NCBI GenBank assembly: GCA_002402535.1
Contig: DHGB01000056.1
Span: forward strand, 1-7,403
DNA from: Candidatus Shapirobacteria bacterium UBA4809
Lineage (GTDB): Bacteria; Patescibacteriota; Microgenomatia; UBA12405
Direction: 5' to 3'
Length of the DNA stretch: 7,403 nt
The notes under the pieces were generated by a model. The model made no database searches. It was not told where the DNA came from and worked only from the letters and a program-made list of their open reading frames with translations. Made by a program: the position numbers and the translations under genes. Every line of letters starts with the position of its first letter. The first letter of the stretch is position 1. Shown piece by piece: positions 6,194 to 7,403 of this stretch.

Positions 6194-6859
6194 TTACCAG
6201 GGGGAAATCATGGCTAGAGGAGTTTTGAAAATAATGAGAAGCTCTTCTGCCAAGGAACGATTGATGATATATTTGGCGTCTAATCTGGCCCGTTTTTCAA
6301 AAGATAATTCGTTTCTTCCGGAGACTTGCCAAGGGCCAGTGATACCAGGCTTGGCACTGCGAATAATCTTAATATATTTTCTGGTATTTGGATATTTGTT
6401 GGCATATTCCTTTAGTTCTTCATCTCGATAGGCCCTGGGGCCAACTAAGCTCATCTCTCCCTTTAGGACATTTAAAAACTGGGGCATTTCATCAATGGAG
6501 GTTGACCGGATAAATTTGCCAATTAAGGTAACTCGGGGATCTTCTTTAGTGGAAAGTTTCCAATCGTTGGCTTTATATTTTTTCCAAAGCTTCGGATAAT
6601 TATCTTTTAAAAATTTATCATTATCACCAATACGCATGGAGCGAAATTTATACATGTAAAAGAGACAGTTTTTGCCGACTCTGAGCTGTTTAAAAATTAT
6701 CGGTCCAGGTGAAGTAATTTTAATGAGAATGGCAATGATAATTAAAATTGGTGAGAAAATTATAAGTAAAAACAGAGAAGAAAAAATATCGATACCTCTT
6801 TTTATCGGTTCAAATAATTTTACCCGAAGCGAATAAAAAGGTAAGGATTTTCTAGTCAT
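6194..6859 (-). CDS. Polyprenyl-phosphate sugar-1-phosphate transferase (WbaP/ExoY-type monotopic PGT)
   Basis: Bacterial sugar transferase (PF02397 type) that moves a sugar-1-phosphate from a nucleotide sugar to undecaprenyl phosphate, starting surface polysaccharide or glycoconjugate synthesis at the inner membrane face. The 221 residues form a catalytic-core-only version. Seen: KRGIDIFSSL (20-29), a hydrophobic helix at about 28-48 carrying the Ser-Pro kink (36-37) of a re-entrant hairpin, SPGPIIFKQLRVGKN (50-64), YKFRSM (70-75), DPRVTLIGKFIRSTSIDEMP (107-126) with the catalytic Asp-Glu pair D123-E124, MSLVGPR (136-142) and KPGITGPWQVSGRNE (170-184). All family motifs are intact, so it should be active. 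The sugar cannot be read from sequence; galactose-, glucose- or GlcNAc-type substrates are known in the family. The start overlaps the end of the guanylyltransferase gene by 8 bases and gives a basic, complete N-terminus. Confidence 0.94.
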   Translation of the reverse strand: MTRKSLPFYSLRVKLFEPIKRGIDIFSSLFLLIIFSPILIIIAILIKITSPGPIIFKQLRVGKNCLFYMYKFRSMRIGDNDKFLKDNYPKLWKKYKANDWKLSTKEDPRVTLIGKFIRSTSIDEMPQFLNVLKGEMSLVGPRAYRDEELKEYANKYPNTRKYIKIIRSAKPGITGPWQVSGRNELSFEKRARLDAKYIINRSLAEELLIIFKTPLAMISPW

Positions 6860-7403
6860 TTTTGCCGGTAAAGAAATGTTTTAAATTGAGATTGCCAACG
6901 ATTTTGGTGACGAGATCTCGGACATGAAAACTGCCATCACTGGCAAGATTGCAAATTAATAGGGCATCAGGCGTGTCGACAATAGCGAGGTGGTTAACAT
7001 CGACGAGGCCAATCATCTTTTGAGTTTCAGAAACCAGGAGACAATTTTTGGAATTTACTTCGACAAATTTTATATTTTTAGGGAGAAGGGCAAAATTATT
7101 CCCACTTTTGGGCAATTCTTTATAAATTGATTTCCATTCACCAATATCATTCCAATTAAAGGAGGCGGGTATTAAAACTAATTTTTTTGATTTTTCGGAA
7201 ATAGCGACGTCAATCGCGAGAGAGGGAGAAAGAGAGTAAATTTTTTGAATAATCTTAGGACGGTCTAAGTTGTCGAGAAGCTTATTATAAAGAGGGAGAT
7301 AGTTTTTGGCATAAAGTTTAAATTCTGCCAGCAAAGTATCGATTTTATAAGTATAAATACCACTATTCCAAAAACAGTTATTCTTTTTAATTAATTTTTG
7401 GGC
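6852..7403 (-). CDS. manC: Mannose-1-phosphate guanylyltransferase, C-terminal part (start outside window)
   Basis: Makes GDP-mannose from mannose-1-phosphate and GTP, the donor for mannosylated or mannose-derived surface sugars. The reading frame is open to the window edge, giving the last 183 residues; the nucleotide-binding N-terminus is missing. Family motifs: FWNSGIYTYK (11-20 of the visible part; ManC WNSGmF), SPSLAIDVAISEKSKKL (59-75; ManC sIDyavmEk), IPASFNWNDIGEWKSI (78-93; ManC WsDvGsW with the metal-binding Asp), then the beta-helix-like tail with GLVDVNHLAIVDTPDALLIC (ManC G-x-x-dlvvVdTxDalLv). It ends shortly after this region, so it lacks the phosphomannose isomerase domain of bifunctional AlgA/ManC enzymes. 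A TTG at 7334 is not a real start because homology continues upstream (WNSG). It overlaps the next gene by 8 bases, tying GDP-mannose supply to the sugar transferase. Confidence 0.86.
   Translation of the reverse strand, partial: AQKLIKKNNCFWNSGIYTYKIDTLLAEFKLYAKNYLPLYNKLLDNLDRPKIIQKIYSLSPSLAIDVAISEKSKKLVLIPASFNWNDIGEWKSIYKELPKSGNNFALLPKNIKFVEVNSKNCLLVSETQKMIGLVDVNHLAIVDTPDALLICNLASDGSFHVRDLVTKIVGNLNLKHFFTGKND

Noticed and set aside
7332..7334. TTG as the start of the guanylyltransferase fragment
   Set aside because: The frame stays open to base 7403, and the conserved WNSG motif lies upstream of it, so the gene begins outside the window.
1..7403. Terminators, tRNA/rRNA genes, CRISPR arrays, insertion sequences, attachment sites
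   Set aside because: No spacer exceeds 20 bases. I saw no hairpin followed by a T-run between genes, no spaced direct repeats and no transposase-like frame.

Overview
The window is one densely packed gene train read entirely from the minus strand. It holds nine protein genes (two cut by the window edges) and no RNA gene, repeat, CRISPR array, mobile element or terminator that I can support. Only three gaps separate genes (20, 16 and 7 bases); every other junction overlaps. The small AT-rich proteins, very short spacers, a shortened RecO, a DUF4012 envelope protein and absent Shine-Dalgarno signals together suggest a Candidate Phyla Radiation (Patescibacteria) genome, perhaps of the Microgenomates type. 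This is inference from gene style, not a placement. TGA is used as a stop (rsmH), so the TGA=Gly code of Gracilibacteria/SR1 is not in use.

Read 5'->3' on the minus strand, from the high-coordinate end, the first block is envelope polysaccharide. It comprises the C-terminal part of a mannose-1-phosphate guanylyltransferase (7403-6852), a monotopic polyprenyl-phosphate sugar-phosphate transferase (6859-6194), and a membrane-anchored DUF4012 protein of unknown function (6173-4230). The first makes GDP-mannose and the second loads a sugar phosphate onto the lipid carrier. The third probably acts outside the membrane.

The middle block is housekeeping: recO (4230-3670, recombination repair) and glyS (3653-2337, dimeric-type glycyl-tRNA synthetase). 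A small unrecognised lipoprotein (2329-1715) follows.

The last block is the start of a division and cell wall (dcw) cluster: rsmH (1715-849), an ftsL-like gene (849-643) and the N-terminal part of an FtsI/PBP2-type penicillin-binding protein (683-1, running off the window). mraZ, which commonly precedes rsmH, is absent here, and the lipoprotein gene sits in its place. The 1-base TAATG/TGATG junctions suggest translational coupling. The most interesting uncharacterised items are the DUF4012 protein beside the sugar transferase and the lipoprotein fused by overlap to rsmH. I see no evidence for an entirely new multi-gene system.
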